From Bacillus sp. MUM 116 (GTDB taxonomy: Bacteria > Bacillota > Bacilli > Bacillales > Cytobacillaceae), in contig NZ_MLYR01000018.1 of assembly GCF_001866655.1 (NCBI RefSeq), forward strand, positions 119,645-183,644: DNA of 64,000 bases, written 5' to 3'. Made by a program: the position numbers and the translations under genes. Every line of letters begins with the position of its first letter. Positions within the stretch are counted from its first letter, which is position 1. The notes under the pieces are model-generated. The model searched no databases. It had not been told where the DNA came from and saw only the letters and a program-made list of their open reading frames with translations. Positions 19,609-28,442 of the stretch are shown one piece after another.

Positions 19609-20976
19609 CTAGTTTTTCATAAAGGGAAAAAATAATTTTACCTCAGTTCCAACCCCTTCTTGACTTGTAATTTTAATTTCACCTTTATGCAATTTCATAA
19701 TAGTTTTCGCGATGTTTAATCCTAAACCATAGCCTTCTGTGTTTCTGCTTCTTGCTTTGTCTACCCTGTAAAACCGTTCAAAAATTTTATTGATTTCTTC
19801 CTTAGGTATTCCAATTCCATAATCTTTAACTCGTATAATGGCGTGTTGTTCATTCTTTTCAATAAAAATATCAATTCTATCCTTACTATATTTCATTGCA
19901 TTATCCAGTAAAATAATAATAACCTGTTTGATTTTTAATTCATCCGCACGAGTAATAATTGGATCTTTTTCAAAATGAAACGATATTTCACGCCTATATA
20001 CATGTTTAATCTGTTTTAAAACACTTTGGCATAAAGATACCAAATTCGTCTCATTAATTTCTAGAATATCTTCTTTCTCTAAGTTGGCTAAGTCTAGAAA
20101 GGTCTCGGTCATTTTTTGAATTCTCATTGCCTCAGAATTAATGACTTGGATTGCTTCATTAGTCATTTCTTTATTTTCTAATCCACGCCTTATTAAAAAA
20201 TCTGCGTAGCTCATAATGATGGTTAAAGGCGTTTTCAATTCATGTGATGCATCCGAAATAAACTGTTTTTGTTTTTCCATATTTACTTGAAGTCTGTGAA
20301 TCATACGATTAAAAGTTCTTGCCATGGTCTGAAGTTCATCTTTTGTCTTATTTTGAAGGGTAATTGTCTTAGGAACCCCGCTCATTTCAATTTCCTCCAT
20401 GGTTTTAATCATGTTAGAAATCGGTCTCATAATCATATTTGCTAGCCATCTTCCTCCAAGCAGGGATAAAAACGCAGCTAATAAAGTGCAAAAGAATAGA
20501 ACAGCACGAAGAATCTCTTTATTCGTTTCTAAACCTAATAAACGCTGACCAATTTCCAAGCTTCCTGTAATTTGATTACCATTTCTAATTGGAACTCGAA
20601 CAATTAATACCTGTTCTTCTCCATGTTCCGCTGAAATCAAATGTGTTTGCGCCTGCTTTTTTTCAGCGAATTTCCCTTTTATTTTTTTTGAAAGTAATGA
20701 GTCATTCGTTATTTCATGAATCACTTTGTTATTCGGGTGTATAATTCTGATATAGGAATGGGGAGTTAAAAATTCATCTAATTTTTCGTTAATATCGCTG
20801 GAATAATCGAGTGAATCAATGACTTTCAACACGTCCTCAGCTTTTTGATACTGTAAATCTTCTTCCCTATTTATCGTAAAGTTCATAAATAAAAAGTAGA
20901 CCACCATATTAATGAGTATCAATATGCACAACATCCAAGCAGTCGTTAAAAGATTAATTTTTGTGGTGATCCTCAT
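19609..20976 (-). CDS. Two-component sensor histidine kinase
   Basis: Membrane kinase of 455 aa. Predicted membrane helices are near residues 12-32 and 156-176, enclosing an extracytoplasmic domain of about 120 residues. A HAMP segment follows (~177-230), then HisKA with 'SDASHELKTPLTIIMSY' and the phospho-accepting His245. The ATPase domain shows the N box 'IILLDNAMKYSKDRI', G1 'VKDYGIGIP', the F box 'IFERFYRVDKARS' and G2 'GYGLGLNIAK'. It is ArlS/YkoH-like in layout. It begins 4 bases after its response regulator in an operon headed by the DedA-PAP2 gene, suggesting the sensed signal concerns membrane or wall damage. Confidence 0.92.
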   Translation of the reverse strand: MRITTKINLLTTAWMLCILILINMVVYFLFMNFTINREEDLQYQKAEDVLKVIDSLDYSSDINEKLDEFLTPHSYIRIIHPNNKVIHEITNDSLLSKKIKGKFAEKKQAQTHLISAEHGEEQVLIVRVPIRNGNQITGSLEIGQRLLGLETNKEILRAVLFFCTLLAAFLSLLGGRWLANMIMRPISNMIKTMEEIEMSGVPKTITLQNKTKDELQTMARTFNRMIHRLQVNMEKQKQFISDASHELKTPLTIIMSYADFLIRRGLENKEMTNEAIQVINSEAMRIQKMTETFLDLANLEKEDILEINETNLVSLCQSVLKQIKHVYRREISFHFEKDPIITRADELKIKQVIIILLDNAMKYSKDRIDIFIEKNEQHAIIRVKDYGIGIPKEEINKIFERFYRVDKARSRNTEGYGLGLNIAKTIMKLHKGEIKITSQEGVGTEVKLFFPFMKN

Positions 20977-20980
20977 CTGT

Positions 20981-21661
20981 TTACTCCTTTATGGTATATC
21001 CCACGCCCCGTACAGTAGTAAATAATTGGGAGGAAAATCCTTCATCTATTTTTTTTCTGAGATGAGCTACCGTAACATCGATTATGTTGGTTTCTCCTTC
21101 ATATCCTAAACCCCAAACATTCAGTAAAATACTATCTCGTGTTACCACTTTATTTTTATTCATGACTAAATAAAGCAAAAAATCATATTCCTTGGGAGTT
21201 AAGGAAATTGTTTTTCCATTCCTTACTACTTCTCTTGTATCTGAGTCTATTATTAAATCCTTAACGTTCAATACAGAATTTTTTTGTATTGATTTAGGTT
21301 GATTGCGTAAAAAGGCACGAATGCGAGCTAATAATTCTTCCATTTTAAAAGGCTTGGCCACGTAATCGTTAGCTCCTTGATCTAATCCAGCTACTATATC
21401 CAATGTTGTATTACGAGCTGTTAAAAGAATAACAGGAACATCCGTGTTTTCATATCTTAACCTCCTTAATACCTCAATCCCATTTAAGCTAGGCAGCATC
21501 ACATCCAATAAAATTAAGTCAATGTCTGTTTGTAATGCGGTTTCTAATCCTGCTCTGCCGTCATGTTCAACTGTAACCTGATACCCTTCCATCTCCATCT
21601 CCATTTTTATGATGCGGGCAATATGTGTTTCATCCTCAATTATAAGAATATGTGCTTTCAC
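20981..21661 (-). CDS. OmpR-family response regulator
   Basis: DNA-binding regulator of 226 aa. The receiver domain (1-120) has the acidic pair near residues 10-11, phospho-acceptor Asp53 in 'LILLDVMLPSLNG', Thr in 'VILLTARN' and Lys in 'DYVAKPFKMEELLAR'. The winged-helix output domain (~130-226) has 'SLTPKEYDFLLYLVMNKNKVV' and ends in 'LFTTVRGVGYTIKE'. It resembles YkoG/ArlR. Likely target: the 11-bp direct repeats in the divergent region at 23082-23099, since OmpR-family proteins bind such repeats. This is inference. Confidence 0.94.
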   Translation of the reverse strand: MKAHILIIEDETHIARIIKMEMEMEGYQVTVEHDGRAGLETALQTDIDLILLDVMLPSLNGIEVLRRLRYENTDVPVILLTARNTTLDIVAGLDQGANDYVAKPFKMEELLARIRAFLRNQPKSIQKNSVLNVKDLIIDSDTREVVRNGKTISLTPKEYDFLLYLVMNKNKVVTRDSILLNVWGLGYEGETNIIDVTVAHLRKKIDEGFSSQLFTTVRGVGYTIKE

Positions 21662-21709
21662 TTCACACTCATCCCTTCTCTATCTATACATGCATTTCCC
21701 TTACTAAAT

Positions 21710-22987
21710 TTAATACTTTTCGAGTACAAGCCGAAACATTTCGAACAACAAAAAATTAAAAAATATCCAAACTCCGCCGTATACATACCCACCAACAAAA
21801 TCACTTGGAATTACATTGGTCAGTGCGATATTCACAATCGCTAGCCCCATTAATATGACTAATCCAAGTAAAGGAACAACTATGGTCAAAAAAATCTTAT
21901 CCGAATGACGAACAAGTAAAAATAAGCATGTTCCATAAATAACAATCATAATAATTGCATTTAAATCAGGAAAATTGGATGAATGAAATTTCTCTGTGAA
22001 ACCAAACTTTCGGAGGAATGAAAAAACCTCCATGATGGATGCACGAAAAAGGGTGGCTCCAAAAATGGAAACGATGAGTAAAAGATATTCCAGCACCCTG
22101 TTTTTCCTTTTTATCCAAATTCGGAAAATGGTTAGCACGATCATGCTGCCGAGTGCAAAGGGTTGCTGGAATACTAAAAATCCTTCCATCCAACCCATAT
22201 AAACGACAGAGTGAACCATATATTCAGCGATTTGATTGAATTTCGTAAACTCACTGTATAAATAGTCTTGGGCCATTCCCAACATTAAGCTAACCATTCC
22301 GATTAAAACGAACGTGAGAAAAATAAGAAATATTTCCGTTGCTCTTATGGTTTTTAGTCGAGTGCTTAACCGTTGTAACAAACCAATAAAAAAATCCTTA
22401 ATTTGGTTTTTATAAAATCGATACACCAGATAGCCGGCTAACAATACAGCCAAAACAATAAGAAACAGGGCTAAATATTTACTTGCCGCTTCATGGAAAG
22501 CCTTCCATTCGGGACCCAATACTTTTCCTAATGTAATAAAACAAATTCCCCATAAACATACACCTGTGTATGCAGGGATGAAAAATTTTCGAAAAGGCAT
22601 ACTGGAAATTCCCGAAATATAACCCGTAAAATGCCTAATCCCTGGAATGAAATAAGCAAACACCAGTAATTTACTGCCAGACCGTTCAAACCAAGCAGCT
22701 GTTTTTTTATATCTTTCAGGGCCGAGATGGATGTATTTCCCGTACCTTTCGATTAGTTTATATCCGCCTGCCTTGCCAATCCAATACGTTGCGGTTATTC
22801 CCAAACCACCTGATAAAAAGACCATCAGGAGTGCCAAAATGTAATTCATTTTCCCTTGATATACAAAGTACCCTGCATAGCTCATTAAAACTTCCCCAGA
22901 TATAGGGAGAGCCATGAGTTCCAAAAAAATCCCTATAAATAAAATTAAATAACTATGTTGTGCAAATAAAGAGATTAAATATGACAT
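21710..22987 (-). CDS. DedA-family protein fused to a degenerate PAP2-like domain
   Basis: Membrane protein of 425 aa. Residues 1-190 are a DedA/VTT domain, a family that includes undecaprenyl-phosphate and phospholipid translocases, with 'FLELMALPISGEVLMSYAGY' and 'FAYFIPGIRHFTGYISG'. From ~215 to 425 there are six more hydrophobic segments arranged as in PAP2 lipid phosphatases. However, the catalytic motifs are missing: where PSGH is expected the protein has 'SNFPDLNAI' (~337-344), and the SRxxxxxH motif is replaced by 'TNVIPSDFVGG' (~390-400). The C-terminal part therefore looks catalytically inactive. AGGAGG lies 5 bases before the ATG. First gene of the operon with the response regulator and kinase; divergent from the RND exporter. 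Confidence 0.82.
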   Translation of the reverse strand: MSYLISLFAQHSYLILFIGIFLELMALPISGEVLMSYAGYFVYQGKMNYILALLMVFLSGGLGITATYWIGKAGGYKLIERYGKYIHLGPERYKKTAAWFERSGSKLLVFAYFIPGIRHFTGYISGISSMPFRKFFIPAYTGVCLWGICFITLGKVLGPEWKAFHEAASKYLALFLIVLAVLLAGYLVYRFYKNQIKDFFIGLLQRLSTRLKTIRATEIFLIFLTFVLIGMVSLMLGMAQDYLYSEFTKFNQIAEYMVHSVVYMGWMEGFLVFQQPFALGSMIVLTIFRIWIKRKNRVLEYLLLIVSIFGATLFRASIMEVFSFLRKFGFTEKFHSSNFPDLNAIIMIVIYGTCLFLLVRHSDKIFLTIVVPLLGLVILMGLAIVNIALTNVIPSDFVGGYVYGGVWIFFNFLLFEMFRLVLEKY

Positions 22988-23081
22988 AAATGCCTCCTAT
23001 CAACAAAATCAAATCAAATGATGAGCAGGGTAACTCGGAAGTTTATCTACAATTTATCACTTTTTTTAAAATGATTTTTCA

Positions 23082-23111
23082 TTTTAAGGAAATTTTAAGT
23101 TTCTATATAGT
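23082..23111 (+). promoter_or_regulatory. Candidate response-regulator site and RND promoter
   Basis: TTTTAAG occurs at 23082-23088 and 23093-23099, an 11-bp direct repeat as used by OmpR-family regulators. TATAGT at 23106-23111 is placed so that a -35 would fall within the first repeat (17-base spacing to TTTAAG), the arrangement expected for an activated promoter. The 240-base divergent region otherwise holds no gene. Confidence 0.45.
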
Positions 23112-23230
23112 GAATGGACAGGTTCATTTTATAAACTTAGAATACCCCATTTCGAATGGCAGTAACATTTATTGAAATGATGACAAGAACCTTAAAGCTG
23201 CCAGAGTTTTTTAATGTTAAGGAGGTAACT

Positions 23231-26200
23231 ATGAAAAAATTAGTAGAGGCAACCATGCAAAGAGCCATTCTCATGATTGTGTGTGTTGTCATTATTTTGG
23301 CTTGGGGAGGAATCTCTGCTTATCAGATGCAAAGAGATTATTTGCCTGGAATTAACAATACTACCCTTACAGTTAGTATGAGAGTGCCGGGGAATCAAGC
23401 TGCTCAAGTAAAACAGCAAGTAACCGATAATCTCGCAAGTGCCGTAAAAACAGTAGATGGTTTGTCCAATGTTGAAACCACTTCTTATGACGGCGGATTA
23501 TTTATGAGTTTGTATTTTCCGATGAATACAGACATGAAACAAGCTGAAGATCAAGTAAATAAAGCATTGGCAAATGCCGGTCTTCCGCCAACTATTACAA
23601 GCACTCCTTCTGTAACACGATTAACAACAAGTTCATTCCCAATTTTGACTTACAGCGTAACAAGTTCAAAGTTGGATGAACCAACACTTCGTTCCACTGC
23701 AACGCAGGAAATTGTTAAGCAATTAAAATCTGTTCCAGGTGTAGCGGATGTATCTGTTTTTGGTGGAGCAAAAGATGGCTATGTATTAACCGTTCGTATG
23801 AAAGACCTTGTGAAAAACGGGTTAACATTGGACGATATTAATAAATCGTTCGCATTAGCTGTTCCATCCATGCCGCAAGGTACTATTGCAAACAATCAGT
23901 TATCCATTCCAGTATCGTTTGATGGATTGACATTAACTGTGAAACAATTGGAAAACGCAACAATTAAGAACAAAGCAGGAAAAGCAATTCCTGTATCTGC
24001 GTTTGGGACTATCACTCATTCTTTGAATGACTTAAAAACAGTTTCAAGAACAAACGGAAAACCAAGTGTTACGTTAAATGTGATCAAAACACCATCAGCA
24101 AATATTACGGATGTAGCAGATCAAGTAAAAGACCGAGTTGCACATCTTCACTTGGATACAATCAATCCAAAAGATGTTTCTTTCAAAGTCCTACTTGACC
24201 GGGAGAAAGAATTAAACAGTTCTCTTTTCGGTTTAGTACGAGAAGGTTTACTTGGTTGTTTATTCTCAATGATTTGTGTGTTCTGCTTCTTCCGAAATGT
24301 AAGAAGCACATTATTAATTGCTATTTCATTGCCAATTTCATTACTGGCAACAACGGCTTTCTTAAAATCAATGGGTATTACTTTAAACATTTTAACCGTT
24401 TCAGGTTTGATTGTAGCCATGGGCCGCATTGTCGATGACTCGATTGTTATTTTAGATAATATGTACCGTAAACGGGAGGAAAACAAGGATAAGTCCTTAC
24501 TTTCCATTCTTGCATCATCGGTTGTTGAAATGATTCCTGCAATATTAGGCTCCACTTTAACGACGATTGCCGTTTATATTCCTATTGCTTTTGTTGGCGG
24601 AGTCATCAGTGCTTCCTATAGTGGATTTGCATGGTCAGTCGTGATTGCACTCATCATTTCATTCTTTGTTGCGATGCTCGTCATTCCTGCTCTTGCTTTT
24701 ATGGGATGGAAAGGCGGAAACGGGGAAAAGCAAACCGTCAAACTCGATACAAAAATGAAACCAGTTTTGCAATCAGCGTTTAAACACAAAAAAGCAATGA
24801 TTATTGTTTCTATACTGGTATTTTTAGCTGCTGGCACCTATTCTGCTTTTCTTCCTGTAAGTTTATTGCCTAGTGGAAAAATCGGACAAATTGCCATTAA
24901 AGCAGAATTGCCAAAAGGAAGCACACTCATTCAAGTCGATTCAGAAGTACAAAAAATTGAGAAAACATTGAAGGCAAATCCAAAAGTCGATGCGTATTCA
25001 GCCAATTTCGGTTCGACTATGACACCTCAAAGTGATGATGTGTTTGACCAAGGCGGTGGCTTTATCACCTATCCAAATGTCGCGAACCTTTCGGTTGTGT
25101 TGAAGAACGACAAGGATGCTGATTCTGTCATGAAGCAATTACAAAAGCAGCTTCCGACATTATCTAAAGATGTTACCTATACTGTAACAAGCCAGAACAT
25201 TTCTGGTGATGATTCACAAATGCGTATCTTGTTTACTGGTTCAGATCAAGCAACATTGGATCAAGTAGCTCAACAAGTGAGAACCAACTTATCAAAAATT
25301 GCTGATTTAAGTGTAGATGGAAAAGTGGATTTAACAAATGGATCACCTAAGTATAAAGTGACTTTTGACCAAAAAGCGATTCAAGATAAAGGAGTAAAAG
25401 TGGCTGACATTTTAACGGTCATTAACCGTTATATGTCTCAATCTAAGGATGCAACAATTACCGTGAATCATAAAGCACTTCCTGTGGACCTATATTTAGA
25501 TCAAATTGCAACAGGATCAAACTCTACGATTACCTTAAATGCTTCTGCGGATGATGTCTTAGCATCTCTTGCAGCTGAAACGTTAAAAGGAAATAATGGT
25601 CAAATGGTTCGATTTGACCAAATCGCTAAGATTGGAAAGGATACTTCTGCTTCAACCATTAGCGAACGAGATGGTCAACCATTCTCCCTTGTGACTGCAC
25701 AAATTACATCTAATGATATTAGTAAAGTGTCAAGTCGAGCAGACAAAGTTCTAAGCGATATGAAACTTCCAAAAGATGTAACGTACTCATTAGGTGGTAT
25801 TACTCAACAAGTAAAAGATATGATTTTCGATATGGTTGTTGCCGTTGCTTTCTCTATCCTTTTAGTATTACTTATTACTTCTTCTATTTTCAAAGGATGG
25901 AGAGCACCATTATCTGTACTTTTAAGCATTCCACTTGCTTTAAGTGGTGTAGTAATCGCATTAATTTTATTCCACGGAGAATGGAATTTAGCTGCATTAA
26001 TTGGGGTTCTGATGCTTACAGGTATTGTCGTTACAAACGGTATTGTATTAATTGACAAAATTGAAAGAAATCGAAAAGAAGGAATGGCTGTAAAAGAGGC
26101 TGTATTGAATGGTAGTCTATCCAGGATTAGACCGATTTTAATGACCGCAGCAGCAACTATTCTTACTTTGTTACCACTTGCATTATCCCATAATGCAGAT

Positions 26201-26356
26201 ACGGTTATTTCTCAAACGCTCGGTATTGTGGTAATTGGCGGTATGGTAACGTCAACAATCAACAGCTTTATTATCATCCCGATCATTTATGAATGGTTGC
26301 ATAAAAAATCAGCAGCCCAAAACCTCAGTACAGCTGCTCAAAGAAGTATCGGCTAA
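23231..26356 (+). CDS. RND-family (AcrB/SwrC-like) efflux transporter
   Basis: Large transporter of 1041 aa with 12 predicted membrane helices and two large extracytoplasmic loops (about residues 35-330 and 560-855), the AcrB plan. The proton-relay aspartates of TM4 are in 'GRIVDDSIVILDNMYRKRE'. The second half has 'TGIVVTNGIVLIDKIERNRKEG' and 'RPILMTAAATILTLLPLAL'. B. subtilis SwrC (surfactin self-resistance) is a known Gram-positive relative; no adaptor or outer-membrane partner gene is present, as usual in Firmicutes. ATG 23231 has AAGGAGGT just upstream; an in-frame ATG at 23156 lacks a ribosome site. The divergent two-component system is its likely regulator. Substrates unknown. Confidence 0.9.
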   Translation: MKKLVEATMQRAILMIVCVVIILAWGGISAYQMQRDYLPGINNTTLTVSMRVPGNQAAQVKQQVTDNLASAVKTVDGLSNVETTSYDGGLFMSLYFPMNTDMKQAEDQVNKALANAGLPPTITSTPSVTRLTTSSFPILTYSVTSSKLDEPTLRSTATQEIVKQLKSVPGVADVSVFGGAKDGYVLTVRMKDLVKNGLTLDDINKSFALAVPSMPQGTIANNQLSIPVSFDGLTLTVKQLENATIKNKAGKAIPVSAFGTITHSLNDLKTVSRTNGKPSVTLNVIKTPSANITDVADQVKDRVAHLHLDTINPKDVSFKVLLDREKELNSSLFGLVREGLLGCLFSMICVFCFFRNVRSTLLIAISLPISLLATTAFLKSMGITLNILTVSGLIVAMGRIVDDSIVILDNMYRKREENKDKSLLSILASSVVEMIPAILGSTLTTIAVYIPIAFVGGVISASYSGFAWSVVIALIISFFVAMLVIPALAFMGWKGGNGEKQTVKLDTKMKPVLQSAFKHKKAMIIVSILVFLAAGTYSAFLPVSLLPSGKIGQIAIKAELPKGSTLIQVDSEVQKIEKTLKANPKVDAYSANFGSTMTPQSDDVFDQGGGFITYPNVANLSVVLKNDKDADSVMKQLQKQLPTLSKDVTYTVTSQNISGDDSQMRILFTGSDQATLDQVAQQVRTNLSKIADLSVDGKVDLTNGSPKYKVTFDQKAIQDKGVKVADILTVINRYMSQSKDATITVNHKALPVDLYLDQIATGSNSTITLNASADDVLASLAAETLKGNNGQMVRFDQIAKIGKDTSASTISERDGQPFSLVTAQITSNDISKVSSRADKVLSDMKLPKDVTYSLGGITQQVKDMIFDMVVAVAFSILLVLLITSSIFKGWRAPLSVLLSIPLALSGVVIALILFHGEWNLAALIGVLMLTGIVVTNGIVLIDKIERNRKEGMAVKEAVLNGSLSRIRPILMTAAATILTLLPLALSHNADTVISQTLGIVVIGGMVTSTINSFIIIPIIYEWLHKKSAAQNLSTAAQRSIG

Positions 26357-26395
26357 ATGAGAATATTAGGGAGTAAGTAACCATTAGTAATTACA

Positions 26396-26426
26396 AAAAC
26401 ACCGACACAGTCGGTGTTTTGTTTTT
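26396..26426 (+). terminator. Terminator of RND gene
   Basis: AAAACACCGAC (26396-26406) pairs with GTCGGTGTTTT (26410-26420) around an ACA loop, followed by GTTTTT. Confidence 0.9.
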
Positions 26427-26468
26427 CTCAATCCCTAAGCCATTTATAATTTATTTATAGAATTTTAA

Positions 26469-26485
26469 ATAGACATTGTCTATTA
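26469..26485. promoter_or_regulatory. Orphan 17-bp palindrome
   Basis: AATAGACA-T-TGTCTATT is a perfect inverted repeat, shaped like a TetR-family operator. It lies in the 290-base gap between the RND terminator and rpoN. No regulator gene is adjacent and nothing else is seen in the gap. Confidence 0.5.
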
Positions 26486-26716
26486 CTTTAACCATAACAC
26501 TTTTAAGCAACCAAGATTAACTGAGCCTATTTTTAATAAAAACTTTTGATTTAAAAATCTGAAATTATCCAACCTTCAAAAAATATCAGGACCCTTAAAA
26601 TCCTTATGAAGCCTGTATTCCCCGCAATCCAATTGAAAAAAAGATCTCATATACCAATTTCTTTCCATACACCAAATCCCTTCTATCATGTAAAATAGAA
26701 ATATGGGGGGATTGGA

Positions 26717-28048
26717 ATGAACTTAAAGGCGGGTTTATGGCAACAACAAACGTTAAAATTAACCATGACGCAGGAACTGACACAGGCTATTGCGCTTTTG
26801 CAGTACTCTGCCATGGAACTGAATGCTTTTTTGGAAAATAAGGCGCTTGAAAATCCCCTAATGCAGATTGAAAATGGGAATGTTCAACCGATGAATCCGT
26901 TGATTGATCGAAACCGGAAAAAATCCCAAAAAGCAGAAAAAGACTGGATTGAACAAATTGCCGGAAAAACAGTCAATTCACTTGAGAATCAATTAATTTC
27001 CCAATTAAATTTAAGAAAACTTACACCGGAGCAATTGAAAACAATCCGTCATCTTATTCACAACCTTGATGAAAACGGTTACTTATCTGGCGACCTTGCT
27101 GATATGGCAAAAATGTTAAAAGTTTCGGAAGAATTTGTTGAAGAATGCTTAATCATTATTCAAACACTTGAACCAGTAGGAATCGGTGCCCGGAACCTTC
27201 AAGAGTGTTTACTGATTCAAATAGAATGGGAATATCCTGATCATGAATTGGCCCATAAAATTATTTCTGATTACTTTGTTCCATTTGCGGATAAAAAGTG
27301 GAAACAGATTGCAAAGGAACTGCAAGTTTCCCTAAAGGATATCCAAGAGGTTTTTGATTTGATTCAACTGCTTAATCCTAAACCAGGAGCACTTCTTGGG
27401 CATGAGGATACTACTTATGTGATTCCTGATGTCATCATCGAAAAGTATGGAGACGAGTATACGATTCGGATGTGTGATGACTCGATGCCAAGGCTTTCCT
27501 TTAATGATGGTTATTACAAGAAGTTTTCTGGGGTTCAAGGGCAAGATCCGAGTGTCGTGAAATTTTTACAGGATAAAATGCAAGACTATCAATGGATTAT
27601 GAAAAGCATTGAACAAAGGAAAGAAACCTTAACCAAAGTCGTTGCGAAGATTTTAGAAAAACAGGTACCTTTTTTCCAGAAAGGGCCGCACTATTTATTG
27701 CCAATGATCATGAAGGATATTGCAAATGAACTTGAAATCCATGAATCCACGGTCAGTCGCGCTGTTCGTGAAAAATATGTCCAAACACCGATTGGGACTT
27801 TCCCGTTAAAATCATTTTTCACAAGTACGATTCAAACTACATCTGACGAAAATACTTCTTCAACCTTAGTGAAAAAAGCAATTTCTTCTTTAATTGAAAG
27901 GGAAGATAAGCAAAAACCACTTTCTGACCAAGATATCGTTGAACAATTAAAAAATGCCGAGGGGATGGTTATCTCAAGACGGACTGTGGCAAAATATCGC
28001 GATCAATTGGGAATCCCTTCGTCTTCCAAACGGAAAAGGTTTAATTAA
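26717..28048 (+). CDS. rpoN: RNA polymerase sigma-54 factor
   Basis: Sigma-54 (SigL) of 443 aa. Region I is glutamine/leucine-rich ('LWQQQTLKLTMTQELTQAIALLQYSAMEL'). The core-binding domain spans ~85-250, the helix-turn-helix is around 'IANELEIHESTVSRAVREKY' (~335-355), and the RpoN box 'ISRRTVAKYRDQLGIPSSSKR' is near the C-terminus. It directs transcription from -24/-12 promoters and needs AAA+ activators. One such activator and its promoter are in this window at 45.3 and 46.74 kb. GGGGGGA site before the ATG. Co-oriented with the glutaredoxin-like gene 12 bases downstream. Confidence 0.97.
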   Translation: MNLKAGLWQQQTLKLTMTQELTQAIALLQYSAMELNAFLENKALENPLMQIENGNVQPMNPLIDRNRKKSQKAEKDWIEQIAGKTVNSLENQLISQLNLRKLTPEQLKTIRHLIHNLDENGYLSGDLADMAKMLKVSEEFVEECLIIIQTLEPVGIGARNLQECLLIQIEWEYPDHELAHKIISDYFVPFADKKWKQIAKELQVSLKDIQEVFDLIQLLNPKPGALLGHEDTTYVIPDVIIEKYGDEYTIRMCDDSMPRLSFNDGYYKKFSGVQGQDPSVVKFLQDKMQDYQWIMKSIEQRKETLTKVVAKILEKQVPFFQKGPHYLLPMIMKDIANELEIHESTVSRAVREKYVQTPIGTFPLKSFFTSTIQTTSDENTSSTLVKKAISSLIEREDKQKPLSDQDIVEQLKNAEGMVISRRTVAKYRDQLGIPSSSKRKRFN

Positions 28049-28060
28049 AGGAGTCAAAGT

Positions 28061-28315
28061 ATGTCACAGATCCGTGTAACCTTATTCACAAGAAAACAAT
28101 GTCCATTATGTGATAAAGCTAAAAATACTTTAATGGAACTGAAAGAAACATGGGGGTTTATCTTGGAAGAAATTGATATAGCAGCAAGTGATGATTTAAC
28201 AGAACGTTATGGTTTAATGATTCCGGTGGTTCATATCGATGACGAAGAAGTGGGATTTGGCTTTATTGATAAATTTCACTTAAGTAACCGTTTGCAAGAA
28301 AAATCTGAATATTAA
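28061..28315 (+). CDS. Glutaredoxin-like thioredoxin-fold protein
   Basis: Small protein of 84 aa with a glutaredoxin-type N-terminus: 'VTLFTRKQCPLCDKAKNTL' includes a CPLC redox motif near residues 14-17, and a cis-proline segment 'YGLMIPVVHID' is around residue 50. This matches the short glutaredoxin/DUF836-like family. Probable role in thiol-disulfide chemistry, substrate unknown. AAAGGAG site 7-8 bases before ATG. Probably co-transcribed with rpoN and terminated just before the cggR operator. Confidence 0.85.
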   Translation: MSQIRVTLFTRKQCPLCDKAKNTLMELKETWGFILEEIDIAASDDLTERYGLMIPVVHIDDEEVGFGFIDKFHLSNRLQEKSEY

Positions 28316-28319
28316 CCAG

Positions 28320-28348
28320 TTGAAATTACCTTTCACTCCTGTTAGAAT
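28320..28348 (+). promoter_or_regulatory. Sigma-A promoter of cggR-gapA operon
   Basis: TTGAAA (28320-28325), 17-base spacer, TAGAAT (28343-28348). The -10 sits in the loop of the upstream terminator; the CggR operator lies 27 bases downstream of the -10. Confidence 0.75.
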
Positions 28349-28367
28349 AAAGGAGTGATATTTTTTT
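28334..28367 (+). terminator. Terminator of rpoN-grx, overlapping the cggR promoter
   Basis: CACTCCT (28334-28340) pairs with AGGAGTG (28351-28357), followed by ATATTTTTTT. The 10-base loop contains the -10 of the cggR promoter. Confidence 0.8.
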
Positions 28368-28374
28368 GGATGTA

Positions 28375-28412
28375 GCGGGACGTAATATGTCACATAGGGA
28401 CATTTTATGTCC
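28375..28412 (+). promoter_or_regulatory. CggR operator (two half-site pairs)
   Basis: CGGGAC-N6-TGTC at 28376-28391 and AGGGAC-N6-TGTCC at 28396-28412 reproduce the tandem CggR operator known from B. subtilis. It is downstream of the transcription start, so bound CggR would block elongation until fructose-1,6-bisphosphate accumulates. Confidence 0.9.
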
Positions 28413-28442
28413 AACTACATATTATAAAAGGAGCCTGTGCTC

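Noticed and set aside
23156..23230. Longer N-terminus for the RND protein from ATG 23156
   Set aside because: No ribosome site there, whereas AAGGAGGT sits before ATG 23231 and gives the normal AcrB-type start.
27067..27080. cre-like TGAAAACGGTTACT within rpoN
   Set aside because: One mismatch at a conserved end position and deep inside a coding region; such matches are common by chance.
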